Assembly: GCA_947626275.1 (NCBI GenBank)
Contig: CANQRL010000001.1
Coordinates: 1 to 64,000 of the forward strand
Origin: an uncultured Bacilli bacterium
GTDB lineage: Bacteria > Bacillota_I > Bacilli_A > RF39 > UBA660
Direction of reading: 5' to 3'
Length of the DNA stretch: 64,000 nt
In this document: piece by piece, positions 25,796-34,602 of the stretch
How the letters are laid out: every line of letters begins with the position of its first letter
Numbering within the stretch: position 1 is the stretch's first letter
Program-made: the position numbers and the translations under genes
Notes under the pieces: generated by a model
The model's input: only the letters and a program-made list of their open reading frames with translations
Database searches by the model: none
Told to the model about the DNA's origin: nothing

Positions 25796-27529
25796 ATGGC
25801 AGTAATTCAAGTATTAGATGAAATTTTAGCCAATAAAATAGCAGCCGGAGAAGTGGTAGAACGTGTCTCTTCGGTTGTCAAAGAATTGGTAGAAAATAGT
25901 ATTGATGCGGATAGTACAGAGATTAAAGTAGAACTGATAGAATCCGGAACAAAAGAAATAAAAGTTGTCGATAATGGAAAAGGGATGGTAGAGGAAGATG
26001 CCGTTCTCTGTTTTTCTAGACATGCGACAAGTAAAATTAAAAGAGAAGAAGATTTGTACCATATCGGTACACTAGGGTTTCGTGGGGAAGCGCTTGCTTC
26101 CATTGCCTCTGTTTCGAAAGTATTGTTATCTACTTCCACTGGTGAAATTGGAACGGTTGTCAAGATGGAAGGGGGAAAACTGATATCCAAAGAGCGAGGA
26201 GATGCCCGTAAAGGGACGATGATTGTAGTAACCGATCTCTTCTATAATACACCTGCTCGTCTAAAACATTTAAAAAGTCTTTATACGGAATTAGCGAATG
26301 TAACAGAGTACATGAATCGGGTGGCACTTTCTCATCCCGAGATTCGTTTTACTTTCAGTAATGATGGAAAAGAACTTTTCAAAACGGATGGAAGTGGAAA
26401 CCTACTCAAAGTAATTCACTATATTTACGGAGCTTCGCTAGCGAAGAAAATGATTGAGGTAACAGCAGAAAATGGCGATTATGAAATTACAGGATATATT
26501 AGTCTTCCAGAAGTTCATCGCGCTACACGAAGTGGGATGGTCACTTTTGTCAATGGCCGAATTGTTCGAAATGCGGATTTGAATCGTACCGTTAAAGAAG
26601 CTTATCATGCCTATCAACCAGATAATCGTTATCCTATTGTTGTTCTTTCTATTACCGTCGATACGAGTATTGTCGATGTCAATATTCATCCTACCAAAAT
26701 GGATATTAAATTTGGAAAACAAGAAGAACTAAATAGTCTTGTCTATGAGATGATTACGACTTCCATTCAGAAGAAGACATTGATTCCCCATATTGAAGAA
26801 GAAAAACTCATACAAAAAGTTCAATACGAAGTTCCTACGCTTTCTTTTGATGAGGTAAGAGAACCGGAAGAACCTTTAACAATCAATGAGGATTTTGTTG
26901 TTGAGGAAGAAGAAGTTCAAGTTCATGAAGATGTCAAAGAAAAATTACCACCTCTTTACCCTGTTGGACTTGTCCATGGAACGTATATCGTTTGTCAAAA
27001 TGAAAAGGGGATGTATCTCATCGATCAACATGCCGCTAAAGAGCGAATTAATTATGAAAAAGTAAAAGAGAAACTCCTACATCCAAGGAAAGAGTCCATC
27101 TCTTTGTTAATTCCTCTTACCATTGAATACCCAACTAATGAATTTATTATTTTAAAAGAAAATTTTGACTTATTGCGAGAGATGAATTTTGAAATTGAGG
27201 AGTTTGGGGTATCATCCGTCATCGTGAAAGCGCATCCTATTTGGATTCCAGAGGATTATGTAGAAGATAACATTAAGAAGATATTAGAAACAGTTATTCA
27301 TAAAGAAAAACACTTTGATTTACAAGCTTTCTATGACCATGTATCCGCAACTGCTGCTTGTAAGATGAGTATCAAAGCCAATACGAATATAACCCTTCCA
27401 GAAATGGAGAATCTCATTTCCGATTTACGAGCTTGTGAAAATCCTTTTAACTGTCCGCATGGAAGACCTACGGTTGTCTATTATTCTAAACAGGATTTGG
27501 AACACATGTTTAAACGGAGTGGGTTTTAA
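25796..27529 (+). CDS. mutL: DNA mismatch repair protein MutL
   Basis: A 577-aa MutL. The GHKL ATPase motifs are intact (ENSIDADSTEI, DNGKGM, GFRGEALASI). The C-terminal endonuclease motif DQHAAKERINYE is present with ACKMSI and CPHGRP, so this is the nicking type found in bacteria without MutH. It has its own -10 (25775-25780) 6 nt before the GGTGAT ribosome site. mutS, which often precedes it, is not in the window. Confidence 0.96.
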   Translation: MAVIQVLDEILANKIAAGEVVERVSSVVKELVENSIDADSTEIKVELIESGTKEIKVVDNGKGMVEEDAVLCFSRHATSKIKREEDLYHIGTLGFRGEALASIASVSKVLLSTSTGEIGTVVKMEGGKLISKERGDARKGTMIVVTDLFYNTPARLKHLKSLYTELANVTEYMNRVALSHPEIRFTFSNDGKELFKTDGSGNLLKVIHYIYGASLAKKMIEVTAENGDYEITGYISLPEVHRATRSGMVTFVNGRIVRNADLNRTVKEAYHAYQPDNRYPIVVLSITVDTSIVDVNIHPTKMDIKFGKQEELNSLVYEMITTSIQKKTLIPHIEEEKLIQKVQYEVPTLSFDEVREPEEPLTINEDFVVEEEEVQVHEDVKEKLPPLYPVGLVHGTYIVCQNEKGMYLIDQHAAKERINYEKVKEKLLHPRKESISLLIPLTIEYPTNEFIILKENFDLLREMNFEIEEFGVSSVIVKAHPIWIPEDYVEDNIKKILETVIHKEKHFDLQAFYDHVSATAACKMSIKANTNITLPEMENLISDLRACENPFNCPHGRPTVVYYSKQDLEHMFKRSGF

Positions 27530-27559
27530 AAGAATTTCTTGATTAGAAATTCTTTTTCT
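27528..27559 (+). terminator. Intrinsic terminator after mutL
   Basis: An 11-bp stem (AAAAGAATTTC/GAAATTCTTTT) with loop TTGATTA overlaps the mutL stop codon and ends in Ts. Confidence 0.8.
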
Positions 27560-27610
27560 CTCTATTCGAAAACGATAGTTTATGATATAATCCTAGTAGG
27601 AGGGAATAAA

Positions 27611-29026
27611 ATGAATGAAAAAAAGAATGAAAAAATTACATCACGCGAAGTAGATTTTGCGAAATGGTATACGGACGTTTGTAAAGCAGCAGACTTAGTA
27701 GACTATTCATCTGTAAAAGGAAGCATGATTATTCGCCCCTATGGATATGCCATTTGGGAAAATATCGTTGCTATTCTAGACAAAAAATTCAAAGAGACGG
27801 GGCATCAAAATGTCCAAATGCCGATGTTTATTCCTGAAAGTTTATTTAATATTGAAAAAGAACATGTAGAAGGGTTTGCTCCAGAGGTAGCTTGGGTAAC
27901 ACAAGGTGGAAAAGAAGAGCTAGAGGAGCGGATGATTGTAAGACCAACTAGTGAAGTTCTCTTCTGCGAACACTTTAAGAAGATTATCAAATCTTACCGG
28001 GATTTACCACTTCTTTATAACCAGTGGTGTACGATTGTCAGATGGGAAAAAGAAACGAGGCCTTTCTTACGTAGTAGAGAAATCTTATGGCAGGAAGGCC
28101 ATACGATGCATGCAACTGCTGAAGAAGCAAAAGAAGAAACACTACGGATGTTAGGGGTTTATCGAGATTTACAAGAAAACTTTTTAGCAATCCCTGTTAT
28201 TGTCGGTAAAAAAACGGAAAAAGAAAAGTTTGCAGGAGCGGAAGCTTCCTATACGATTGAAGCGATGATGTGGGATGGAATTGCTTTACAAAATGGTACG
28301 AGTCACTATTTTGGAAATGGATTTGCGAAAGCATTTGGTATTCAATTTTTAAATAAGAATAACGAATTAGAAACGCCTTATCAAACATCTTGGGGAGTAA
28401 CTACTAGAATGATTGGTTCCATTATCATGGTTCATGGTGATGATCACGGTCTTGTGCTTCCTCCAAACATCGCTCCTACGAAAGTAGCGATTATTCCAAT
28501 TGGTGAGGTAGAAGAGACAGTAGATAGCCTTACGAAAGAATTATCCGAAAAAGAGATTAGCTATATGGTTGACAGGACGGATAAGTCACCAGGATTTAAA
28601 TTTGCCGAAGCCGAAGTAAAAGGTTATCCGATTCGCTTAGAAGTAGGAAAAAGAGATTTAGAAAATGGCGAAGTTACGATTGTTCGAAGAGATACGTTAG
28701 AAAAGCAAAAAGTAGCGAAAGAAAAAGCGGTATCGACTATCTTAGAATTATTGCCAGTTATTCAAAAAGAGATGTTAGAGCGAGCAAGAGTGAGAAGAGA
28801 CTCCATGATTTATGAAGCTTCTACGTATGAAGAGTTTTTAGACCATACGAGAAAGCACAATGGATTTATTAAAACGAGATGGTGTGGAGACGAAGCTTGT
28901 GAATTGAAGATTAAAGAAGATACGACTTATAAGTCAAGATGCATTATTCGTGAAGTCGAAGATGGCAAATGTGTATGTTGTGGAAAAGATGCCAAATATG
29001 AAATCTATTTTGGTAAACAATATTAG
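27611..29026 (+). CDS. proS: Prolyl-tRNA synthetase, archaeal/eukaryotic type
   Basis: A 471-aa class II ProRS of the short archaeal/eukaryotic-like type, which lacks the large bacterial editing insertion. Class II motifs are visible (VQMPMFIPESLF, RPTSEVLFCEHFKK, RWEKETRPFLRSREILWQEGHT, GSIIMVHGDDHG). The C-terminal extension contains Cys pairs (CGDEAC, CVCCG) like the zinc-binding region and ends in a Tyr. I chose ATG 27611, preceded by TAGGAGG. No T-box element is recognisable upstream. frr follows after 8 nt. Confidence 0.95.
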   Translation: MNEKKNEKITSREVDFAKWYTDVCKAADLVDYSSVKGSMIIRPYGYAIWENIVAILDKKFKETGHQNVQMPMFIPESLFNIEKEHVEGFAPEVAWVTQGGKEELEERMIVRPTSEVLFCEHFKKIIKSYRDLPLLYNQWCTIVRWEKETRPFLRSREILWQEGHTMHATAEEAKEETLRMLGVYRDLQENFLAIPVIVGKKTEKEKFAGAEASYTIEAMMWDGIALQNGTSHYFGNGFAKAFGIQFLNKNNELETPYQTSWGVTTRMIGSIIMVHGDDHGLVLPPNIAPTKVAIIPIGEVEETVDSLTKELSEKEISYMVDRTDKSPGFKFAEAEVKGYPIRLEVGKRDLENGEVTIVRRDTLEKQKVAKEKAVSTILELLPVIQKEMLERARVRRDSMIYEASTYEEFLDHTRKHNGFIKTRWCGDEACELKIKEDTTYKSRCIIREVEDGKCVCCGKDAKYEIYFGKQY

Positions 29027-29034
29027 GAGGAAAT

Positions 29035-29580
29035 ATGATAGAAGAAATATTAGAAAATACAGAATTAGAGATGGTAGAAGCCATTCAAAATATGGAGAAG
29101 AGATTTACCAATATTCGGGCAGGAAGAGCAAACCCTGCTATGTTAGATGGGGTAATGGTAAATTATTATGGAGTGGATACTCCTTTAAAACAACTCGCTA
29201 CCATTTCCATTCCCGAAGCTCGTCAGTTATCTATTAAACCATATGATCGGAGTTCCATCAGTGCGATTGAAAAAGGAATTTATGAGGCAAATATTGGAAT
29301 TACTCCTAACAATAATGGGGAAGTGATTATCCTAAATATTCCTGCTCTTACGGAGGAAACCCGAAAAGAATATGTAAAACAAGCAAAACAATACGCGGAA
29401 GACTGTCGCATTGTCTTAAGAAACATTCGTCAAGATGCGAATAAAGAAATCGGTAAATTAGAAGTACCAGAAGATGATGCAAAAGAGGGCGAAGAAGAAG
29501 TACAGGAACTTATTAATAAATACAATAAAGAAGTCGATGAAAAATTTAAAATCAAAGAAAATGAATTGATGAGTGTTTAA
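29035..29580 (+). CDS. frr: Ribosome recycling factor
   Basis: A 181-aa RRF that splits post-termination ribosomes with EF-G. It has the characteristic GRANPAMLDGVMVNYYG segment (about 31-47), PWD-like PYDRSSI, and the C-terminal RNIRQDANKEI helix. It lies directly downstream of proS behind AGGAGG, rather than after pyrH as in many Bacillota. A terminator overlaps its stop codon. Confidence 0.97.
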   Translation: MIEEILENTELEMVEAIQNMEKRFTNIRAGRANPAMLDGVMVNYYGVDTPLKQLATISIPEARQLSIKPYDRSSISAIEKGIYEANIGITPNNNGEVIILNIPALTEETRKEYVKQAKQYAEDCRIVLRNIRQDANKEIGKLEVPEDDAKEGEEEVQELINKYNKEVDEKFKIKENELMSV

Positions 29581-29591
29581 CTCATCTTTTT
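29568..29591 (+). terminator. Intrinsic terminator after frr
   Basis: The stem GATGAGT/ACTCATC with loop GTTTA overlaps the frr stop codon and precedes five Ts. Confidence 0.85.
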
Positions 29592-29627
29592 GTTTACAAA
29601 CTTATTTTCTCTTCAGAACTTTTGACT

Positions 29628-29694
29628 CTCTTTTTCTTCTATGATAAAAAACAGAAACTGGTAAGCATTACCGGGAAAATGAGAGCAAAAAGAG
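29628..29694 (+). other. Nested inverted repeats downstream of frr
   Basis: CTCTTTTT (29628-29635) pairs with AAAAAGAG (29687-29694). Inside it CTGGTAA/TTACCGG (29658-29664 with 29668-29674) forms a tight 3-nt-loop hairpin. No ORF crosses it and no T-run follows. It could be a small structured RNA element or a decayed one. Confidence 0.35.
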
Positions 29695-29727
29695 TATTTT
29701 GAAAGTGTTAAAATCTTCTATTTATGT

Positions 29728-29756
29728 TTGCACTATCATCCTATCTTTGATATAAT
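29728..29756 (+). promoter_or_regulatory. Promoter of the AI-2E-family gene
   Basis: A TTGCAC (29728-29733) and an exact TATAAT (29751-29756) are 17 nt apart. The GGTGAG ribosome site lies only 6 nt after the -10 hexamer, which implies an extremely short leader. Confidence 0.75.
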
Positions 29757-29772
29757 GATTACGGTGAGAAAT

Positions 29773-30924
29773 GTGTTTAGAGATGATAAAAAACAGGTTG
29801 ACCATAAGACGTTGAATGAGGTTCTTGGTCTAACCAAAAACATTTTAAAAGTTCTTCTTATTTTGATGATTATTGTAATTTCTTGGGTGGGAATTGTCAT
29901 TTTAAGAGAATTAAAAGTAGCGAATCTAATTGTCACTTTATTAGAGATATTGAGTCCACTTTTTATTGGAATTGTCATTGCTTGGTTATTCCATCCATTT
30001 GTGAAGTGGATGCAGAAGCATGGCGTAAAGAGAATTTTTGGAGTCATTATCGCTTATTTTTTACTTCTTGGAGGCGTCGCGGTTTTTATGGGGACATTAA
30101 TCCCTATTCTATATGAACAGATTATCGATTTTGTGGGAACGATTCCTTCTCTTTTCAAAACGATTGAAACTTGGTTGAATCAAATTCTTTCTCGATTTGA
30201 AGTGATTGAGGCTTTCGATATGGAAAGCTTTAAAGAAGGATTATTCTCTCAACTAGAAAATTTTGGAAATGGCTTATATGAGTCTTTACCAGATATGATT
30301 GTCAATGTCGGAAGTTCCATTATTTCAGGTTTTAGTGCTCTTGTTATTGGACTGGTTATTGGATTTTTCCTTCTTCTTAGTTTCGATAATGTGGAAGAGA
30401 CATTTATCTATCTATTTCCTAAAAAATGGCGAAAAGATGCGGACTATCTTTTCAGTCAAGTTAATCGTACTTTAAAAAATTATATTCGTGGAGTAGTGAT
30501 TGATGCCTTTGTCGTTTTTATCGTTTGTTCGTTAGCGTTTAGTTTTGTAGGCTTAAGAGCACCTTTATTATTCGCGATTTTCTGTGCGGTTACCAATGTT
30601 ATTCCTTATATTGGGCCTTATATTGGTGCGGTACCAGCGCTTATTGTTGGTTTTTCCATGAATCCAACGATTGGGTTATTGACGCTTATTGCCATCGTGG
30701 TCATTCAATTCTTCGAAGGAAATTTCTTACAGGAATATATCATGAGCAAGACGACCAAACTTCATCCTGTAACGATTATCATTGGCTTATTAATCTTTGA
30801 TCATTTGTGGGGCATTATCGGTATGGCGATTTCGGTTCCAGTTATTGCCGTATTAAAAATCTTGTTCACGTTTATTGAAGAAAAAGTAAAATTTTTGGAA
30901 AGTTTAGAAGAGGTGGAAGAATGA
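29773..30924 (+). CDS. AI-2E family transporter (YdiK/PerM-like)
   Basis: About 383 aa with seven or eight membrane segments. It belongs to the AI-2E/UPF0118 family, whose members have been tied to autoinducer-2 export, Na+/H+ antiport and permease roles. Family hallmarks are the N-terminal hydrophobic pair, a large extracytoplasmic loop (about 125-185) and the C-terminal signature GPYIGAVPALIVGFS with LHPVTIIIGLLIF. I chose GTG 29773, which has GGTGAG upstream; a GTG at 29764 is possible. Its TGA stop overlaps the next ATG. Confidence 0.88.
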   Translation: MFRDDKKQVDHKTLNEVLGLTKNILKVLLILMIIVISWVGIVILRELKVANLIVTLLEILSPLFIGIVIAWLFHPFVKWMQKHGVKRIFGVIIAYFLLLGGVAVFMGTLIPILYEQIIDFVGTIPSLFKTIETWLNQILSRFEVIEAFDMESFKEGLFSQLENFGNGLYESLPDMIVNVGSSIISGFSALVIGLVIGFFLLLSFDNVEETFIYLFPKKWRKDADYLFSQVNRTLKNYIRGVVIDAFVVFIVCSLAFSFVGLRAPLLFAIFCAVTNVIPYIGPYIGAVPALIVGFSMNPTIGLLTLIAIVVIQFFEGNFLQEYIMSKTTKLHPVTIIIGLLIFDHLWGIIGMAISVPVIAVLKILFTFIEEKVKFLESLEEVEE

Positions 30925-31463
30925 AAAAGATTGTAGCGATTGTAGGAATGTGTGGAAGTGGTAAATCGGTTGCCTCTGAATTATTGGAATCCCTTGGCTG
31001 GAAAAAAGTTTACTTTGGTGGAGTAACCATGGAAAAACTAAAAGAAGCAAACTTAGAGATAACTCCTGAAAATGAAAAGATGATGCGGGAAGGACTTCGC
31101 AAAGAATTAGGCATGGGAGCCTACGCGAAAATTTTACTTCCTCGGATTAAAGAATATGCCGAAGAGGAGAATACGGTTTTAGATGGTCTTTATTCTTGGG
31201 ATGAATTAAAGATTCTTCAAGAAGAACTAGGAGGAACCTTAAAAGTCATTGCCATTATTACCGACCGAGAACTCCGTTATGAAAGGCTTTCTAAAAGAGA
31301 GATTAGACCTTTTACAAGAGAGCAAGCAATCGCGCGAGATATTGCGGAAATTGAAAACTCTGCGAAGGGTGGTCCTATCGCTTATGCGGACTACTACATC
31401 GATAACAATCACGATATCGCTTCTTATCAGAAGAGATTGTTATCCATCTTAGAACAAATATAG
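30921..31463 (+). CDS. P-loop kinase-like ATPase (UPF0200-like)
   Basis: A 180-aa P-loop protein. Walker A GMCGSGKS lies at about 9-16. A lid-like RLSKREIRPFTREQ and a closing ADYYIDNN segment resemble dephospho-CoA or adenylate kinases, and match best the archaeal UPF0200 group (ITPEN, then REGLRKELG). The phosphate acceptor is unknown. It overlaps the AI-2E gene by 4 nt (ATGA) and sits 12 nt before alaS, so all three are probably one operon. Confidence 0.75.
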   Translation: MKKIVAIVGMCGSGKSVASELLESLGWKKVYFGGVTMEKLKEANLEITPENEKMMREGLRKELGMGAYAKILLPRIKEYAEEENTVLDGLYSWDELKILQEELGGTLKVIAIITDRELRYERLSKREIRPFTREQAIARDIAEIENSAKGGPIAYADYYIDNNHDIASYQKRLLSILEQI

Positions 31464-31475
31464 AGGGTGATAAAA

Positions 31476-33221
31476 TTGAATTTAAAAGATTATTATATAG
31501 ATTTTTTTGTAAGACATGGTCATAAACAGATTCCAAGCGCACCAGTCGTTCCCGAAAACGATCCTAGTGTGTTATTCAATACGGCTGGTATGCAGCCATT
31601 GATTCCTTATTTGATGGGACAACCTCATCCTTATGGAACGCGACTTTGTGACTATCAAAAATGTATTCGAACTAATGACTTAGATTCCGTAGGAGATACG
31701 ACGCATCATACTTTCTTTGAGATGTTGGGAAACTGGAGTTTAGGGGATTACTTTAAACAGGAGAGTATTGCTTGGAGTTTTGAGTTTTTAACAGAGGACT
31801 TACAAATTCCTGTCAATCGTCTCGCTGTTACGGTATTTGCGGGAAATGATAGTATTCCTTTCGACCAAGAAAGTTATGATAAATGGGTAAGTTTAGGAAT
31901 CCCAGAAGCGCGAATTGCGAAAACCGTAGAAGATAATTTCTGGATAGCTGGAGAATCAGGACCTTGTGGACCTGATACCGAAATCTTCTACTTCCGTAGT
32001 GAAGAAGAAATTCCTGACACCTTTGATCCAGAAGATGAAAGATGGGTAGAGATTTGGAATAACGTTTTTATGCAATACCATAAAGATACCAATGGTAAGG
32101 TAGAGGAACTACCTCATAAAAATGTCGATACCGGAATGGGCGTAGAGCGAACAACTGCTATTCTAGAGGGCGTAAACGATAACTACTTATCTAGTATTTG
32201 GAAAGACGTTATTGAACTCATTTCTTCTATCTCTGGTCTTCCTTATGAAGGGGAATACCAAAAATCTATGCGTATTATAGCGGATCACATGCGAACTGCG
32301 GTCTTCATCAGTGCGGATCCTGCGGGTATTAAACCAAGTAATACGGATCAAGGATACATCTTAAGAAGATTGATTCGAAGAGCTATCCGTCATGCGAAAA
32401 AGTTAAATATTCCAATGACTTCTGACTGGGAAAGACAGATTGCAACACTCATTCTTGATAAGTATGTTACATATTACAAAGAATTAGAAGAGAACTATCA
32501 AGTAGTACTAGATGTTTTAACGAATGAGAAAGAGAAATTTAACCGAACCTTAGAAAAAGGATTACGAGAATTTGAAAAAGCGATTCAGAAGAGTAATCAC
32601 ATCGATGATGTAACGGCTTTCCATTTATATGATACCTATGGTTTTCCAATTGAACTTACGATGGAACTCGCTTCTGAAAGAGGTATTTCCGTTGATGAAA
32701 AAGGCTTTGAAGAACGTTTTAAGGAACATCAAGAATTATCACGTACCGCTTCTGCTGGAAAGTTTAAAGGTGGTCTTGCTGGTGACGGAGAAACGGAGAC
32801 GAAGTATCATACCGCTACCCATCTATTAAACGCCGCTTTAAAAGTAGTCGTTGGAAAAGATGTTCATCAGAAAGGAAGCAATATCACAGCTGAGAGAATG
32901 CGTTTCGATTTTAGTTGTGATCACAAATTGACAGAGGAAGAAAAGCAGCAGGCTGAATCTTTGGTAAATGAATGGATAAGCGAAGGCTTAGAGGTAAAAG
33001 TAACCGAAATGAAAAAAGAAGAAGCCATCGCGAGTGGAGCAGAATGTATGTTTATTGAAAAATATCCTGATATGGTAACGGTATATTCTATTGGCGATGT
33101 TTCGAAAGAATTATGTGGTGGCCCACACGTGAAAAATACAAGTGAGCTAGGTCATTTCCGAATCACGAAGGAAGAGGCTAGTAGTGCGGGCGTAAGACGA
33201 ATAAAAGCTGTTTTGGAGTAG
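31476..33221 (+). CDS. alaS: Alanyl-tRNA synthetase, shortened form
   Basis: About 581 aa, against about 875 in typical bacterial AlaRS. The class II catalytic core is intact (NTAGMQPLIPYLMG, THHTFFEMLGNWSLGDYF, GPCGPDTE, DTGMGVERTTAILE), as is the helical tRNA-recognition region. The editing domain follows directly, with its HTATHLL metal site and CGGPH. The beta-barrel normally between recognition and editing domains is missing, as is the whole C-terminal C-Ala domain; the protein ends at RRIKAVLE. The next gene is unrelated, so this is not a frameshift. I chose TTG 31476, preceded by GAGGGTGA; a GTG at 31467 is possible. Confidence 0.93.
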   Translation: MNLKDYYIDFFVRHGHKQIPSAPVVPENDPSVLFNTAGMQPLIPYLMGQPHPYGTRLCDYQKCIRTNDLDSVGDTTHHTFFEMLGNWSLGDYFKQESIAWSFEFLTEDLQIPVNRLAVTVFAGNDSIPFDQESYDKWVSLGIPEARIAKTVEDNFWIAGESGPCGPDTEIFYFRSEEEIPDTFDPEDERWVEIWNNVFMQYHKDTNGKVEELPHKNVDTGMGVERTTAILEGVNDNYLSSIWKDVIELISSISGLPYEGEYQKSMRIIADHMRTAVFISADPAGIKPSNTDQGYILRRLIRRAIRHAKKLNIPMTSDWERQIATLILDKYVTYYKELEENYQVVLDVLTNEKEKFNRTLEKGLREFEKAIQKSNHIDDVTAFHLYDTYGFPIELTMELASERGISVDEKGFEERFKEHQELSRTASAGKFKGGLAGDGETETKYHTATHLLNAALKVVVGKDVHQKGSNITAERMRFDFSCDHKLTEEEKQQAESLVNEWISEGLEVKVTEMKKEEAIASGAECMFIEKYPDMVTVYSIGDVSKELCGGPHVKNTSELGHFRITKEEASSAGVRRIKAVLE

Positions 33222-33230
33222 GAGAGAATT

Positions 33231-33974
33231 ATGGAAGAAAATACATTGAGAAAAGAAAATATATTGAGAGTCGTTATCATTATGGTATGTGTCCTTATTG
33301 GATTAGTCGCGATAGCGGTTTCCTTAAAAGATAAAAAAGAGACCTTAAATTCTGATGCGATGAAATTTAAAGAGGAATATGAATCCTATAACAATCAAGA
33401 AAATAGTAGTAAAACGGCCAAATATTTAGCGGTGACGATTCCCGAAAAAAATCCAATGAAATATGCTAGTTTAGAAGAAGTCATGAACGTTTTAGATCAT
33501 GGAACGGCTATTCTCTATTTTGGAAGACCTACTTGTCCATGGTGTCGTAATGCAGTTCCTATCTTGATTGAAGCAGCTATCCAAGAAAAAATTAGTACCA
33601 TTTACTACTTTGATATGGATCAAATTAAAAATGATTGGGCTGTTGTTGATGGTGAGGTAGTTAAAACCAAAGAAGAAAAAGAAGGATACTATGAGCTATT
33701 AAAAGCAATGGATGAGTATCTTGACAATTATACTGTTCAAGATGCGGAAGGAAACATTTACGATGTTGGTGAAAAAAGAGTATACGTTCCAATGGTTGTC
33801 TGTGTGAAAGAGGGAAAAATCATGGATGCTCATGTTGGAACCGTTGATTTAAAGGAAGGACAAACTTCTTATGATCCTCTTACTTCTTCTCAACACGATG
33901 AATTATTCCAACTTTACGTGGATTATATGAAGGAAGTAAATACCGATAATTATTGTGATGAGGCATGTGAATAA
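33231..33974 (+). CDS. Membrane-anchored thioredoxin-like protein
   Basis: A 247-aa protein with one N-terminal membrane segment (about 13-31) and a thioredoxin-like domain from about 80, with the redox motif CPWC in FGRPTCPWCRNAVP (about 104). The PMVVCVKEGKIM strand carries the cis-Pro expected for the fold. The C-terminus ends in a second Cys pair, CDEAC. The basic end lies before the segment only weakly, but the domain is probably extracytoplasmic, as for thiol-disulfide oxidoreductases. It overlaps queH by one base. Partner unknown. Confidence 0.8.
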   Translation: MEENTLRKENILRVVIIMVCVLIGLVAIAVSLKDKKETLNSDAMKFKEEYESYNNQENSSKTAKYLAVTIPEKNPMKYASLEEVMNVLDHGTAILYFGRPTCPWCRNAVPILIEAAIQEKISTIYYFDMDQIKNDWAVVDGEVVKTKEEKEGYYELLKAMDEYLDNYTVQDAEGNIYDVGEKRVYVPMVVCVKEGKIMDAHVGTVDLKEGQTSYDPLTSSQHDELFQLYVDYMKEVNTDNYCDEACE

Positions 33975-34594
33975 TGAATTTTCAAGTTCGTTGTGAAGAA
34001 CAACTGCAGGAAATAGAAAGAAGAAGAGAGAAACCATCTCTTCTTCTTCATGCTTGTTGTGCTCCTTGTAGTAGTTATGTTTTAGAATATTTAAGTAACT
34101 ATTTTGATATTACAATTCTCTATTACAACCCTAATATTTATCCTGAAGAGGAGTATCGAAGAAGATTTATGGAACTTCAATCGTTTCTAACAAAAGTAGT
34201 CTATTCGCATCCGGTGATTCTATTGGAGGGAGATTATCTTCCTGAGGAGTATGATCAAGCTTGTCTCGGACTAGAACATCTAGGAGAGCGAAGCAAACGC
34301 TGCTATGCTTGTTATCACTTGCGGATGAAAAAAGCTTGTGAATATGCTTCTAAGCATTCCTTCGACTATTTTACGACGACGTTATCCATCAGCCCCTATA
34401 AGAATAGTGATTGGATTAATGAAATAGGAGAGGCCTTAGAAAAAGAATATGGAGTTACATATTTAAGAGCCGATTTTAAAAAGAAAAACGGCTATAAGCG
34501 GTCACTAGAACTCTCGCGGGAATATCAACTTTATCGTCAAGAGTATTGTGGGTGTCAGTATTCGCTAGAAGAACGTCAAAAAAAAGAGGAGTAA
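33974..34594 (+). CDS. queH: Epoxyqueuosine reductase QueH
   Basis: A 206-aa QueH (DUF208), which reduces epoxyqueuosine to queuosine in tRNA wobble positions, the non-orthologous alternative to QueG. The iron-sulfur and metal ligands stand out: HACCAPCSS near 26-34, CYACYHLRM near 111-119, and YCGCQYS near 191-197. DFDGT-type motifs are absent, as expected. The ATG overlaps the previous stop. Other queuosine genes are not in the window, so the cell may salvage its precursors. Confidence 0.92.
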   Translation: MNFQVRCEEQLQEIERRREKPSLLLHACCAPCSSYVLEYLSNYFDITILYYNPNIYPEEEYRRRFMELQSFLTKVVYSHPVILLEGDYLPEEYDQACLGLEHLGERSKRCYACYHLRMKKACEYASKHSFDYFTTTLSISPYKNSDWINEIGEALEKEYGVTYLRADFKKKNGYKRSLELSREYQLYRQEYCGCQYSLEERQKKEE

Positions 34595-34602
34595 TCCTCT
34601 TT
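34583..34602. terminator. Bidirectional terminator between queH and lipoprotein gene
   Basis: The stem AAAGAGGA/TCCTCTTT with loop GTAA covers the queH stop codon and touches the stop of the convergent lipoprotein gene. A-runs on the left and Ts on the right let it act in both directions. Confidence 0.8.

Noticed and set aside
27541-27610. T-box riboswitch before proS (and likewise before alaS)
   Set aside because: No T-box-like conserved sequence; the spacer holds only a terminator and a short promoter region.
31467-33240. alaS truncated by a sequencing frameshift
   Set aside because: The protein ends at a natural domain border, and all frames downstream encode an unrelated thioredoxin-like protein with its own ribosome site, with no trace of C-Ala.
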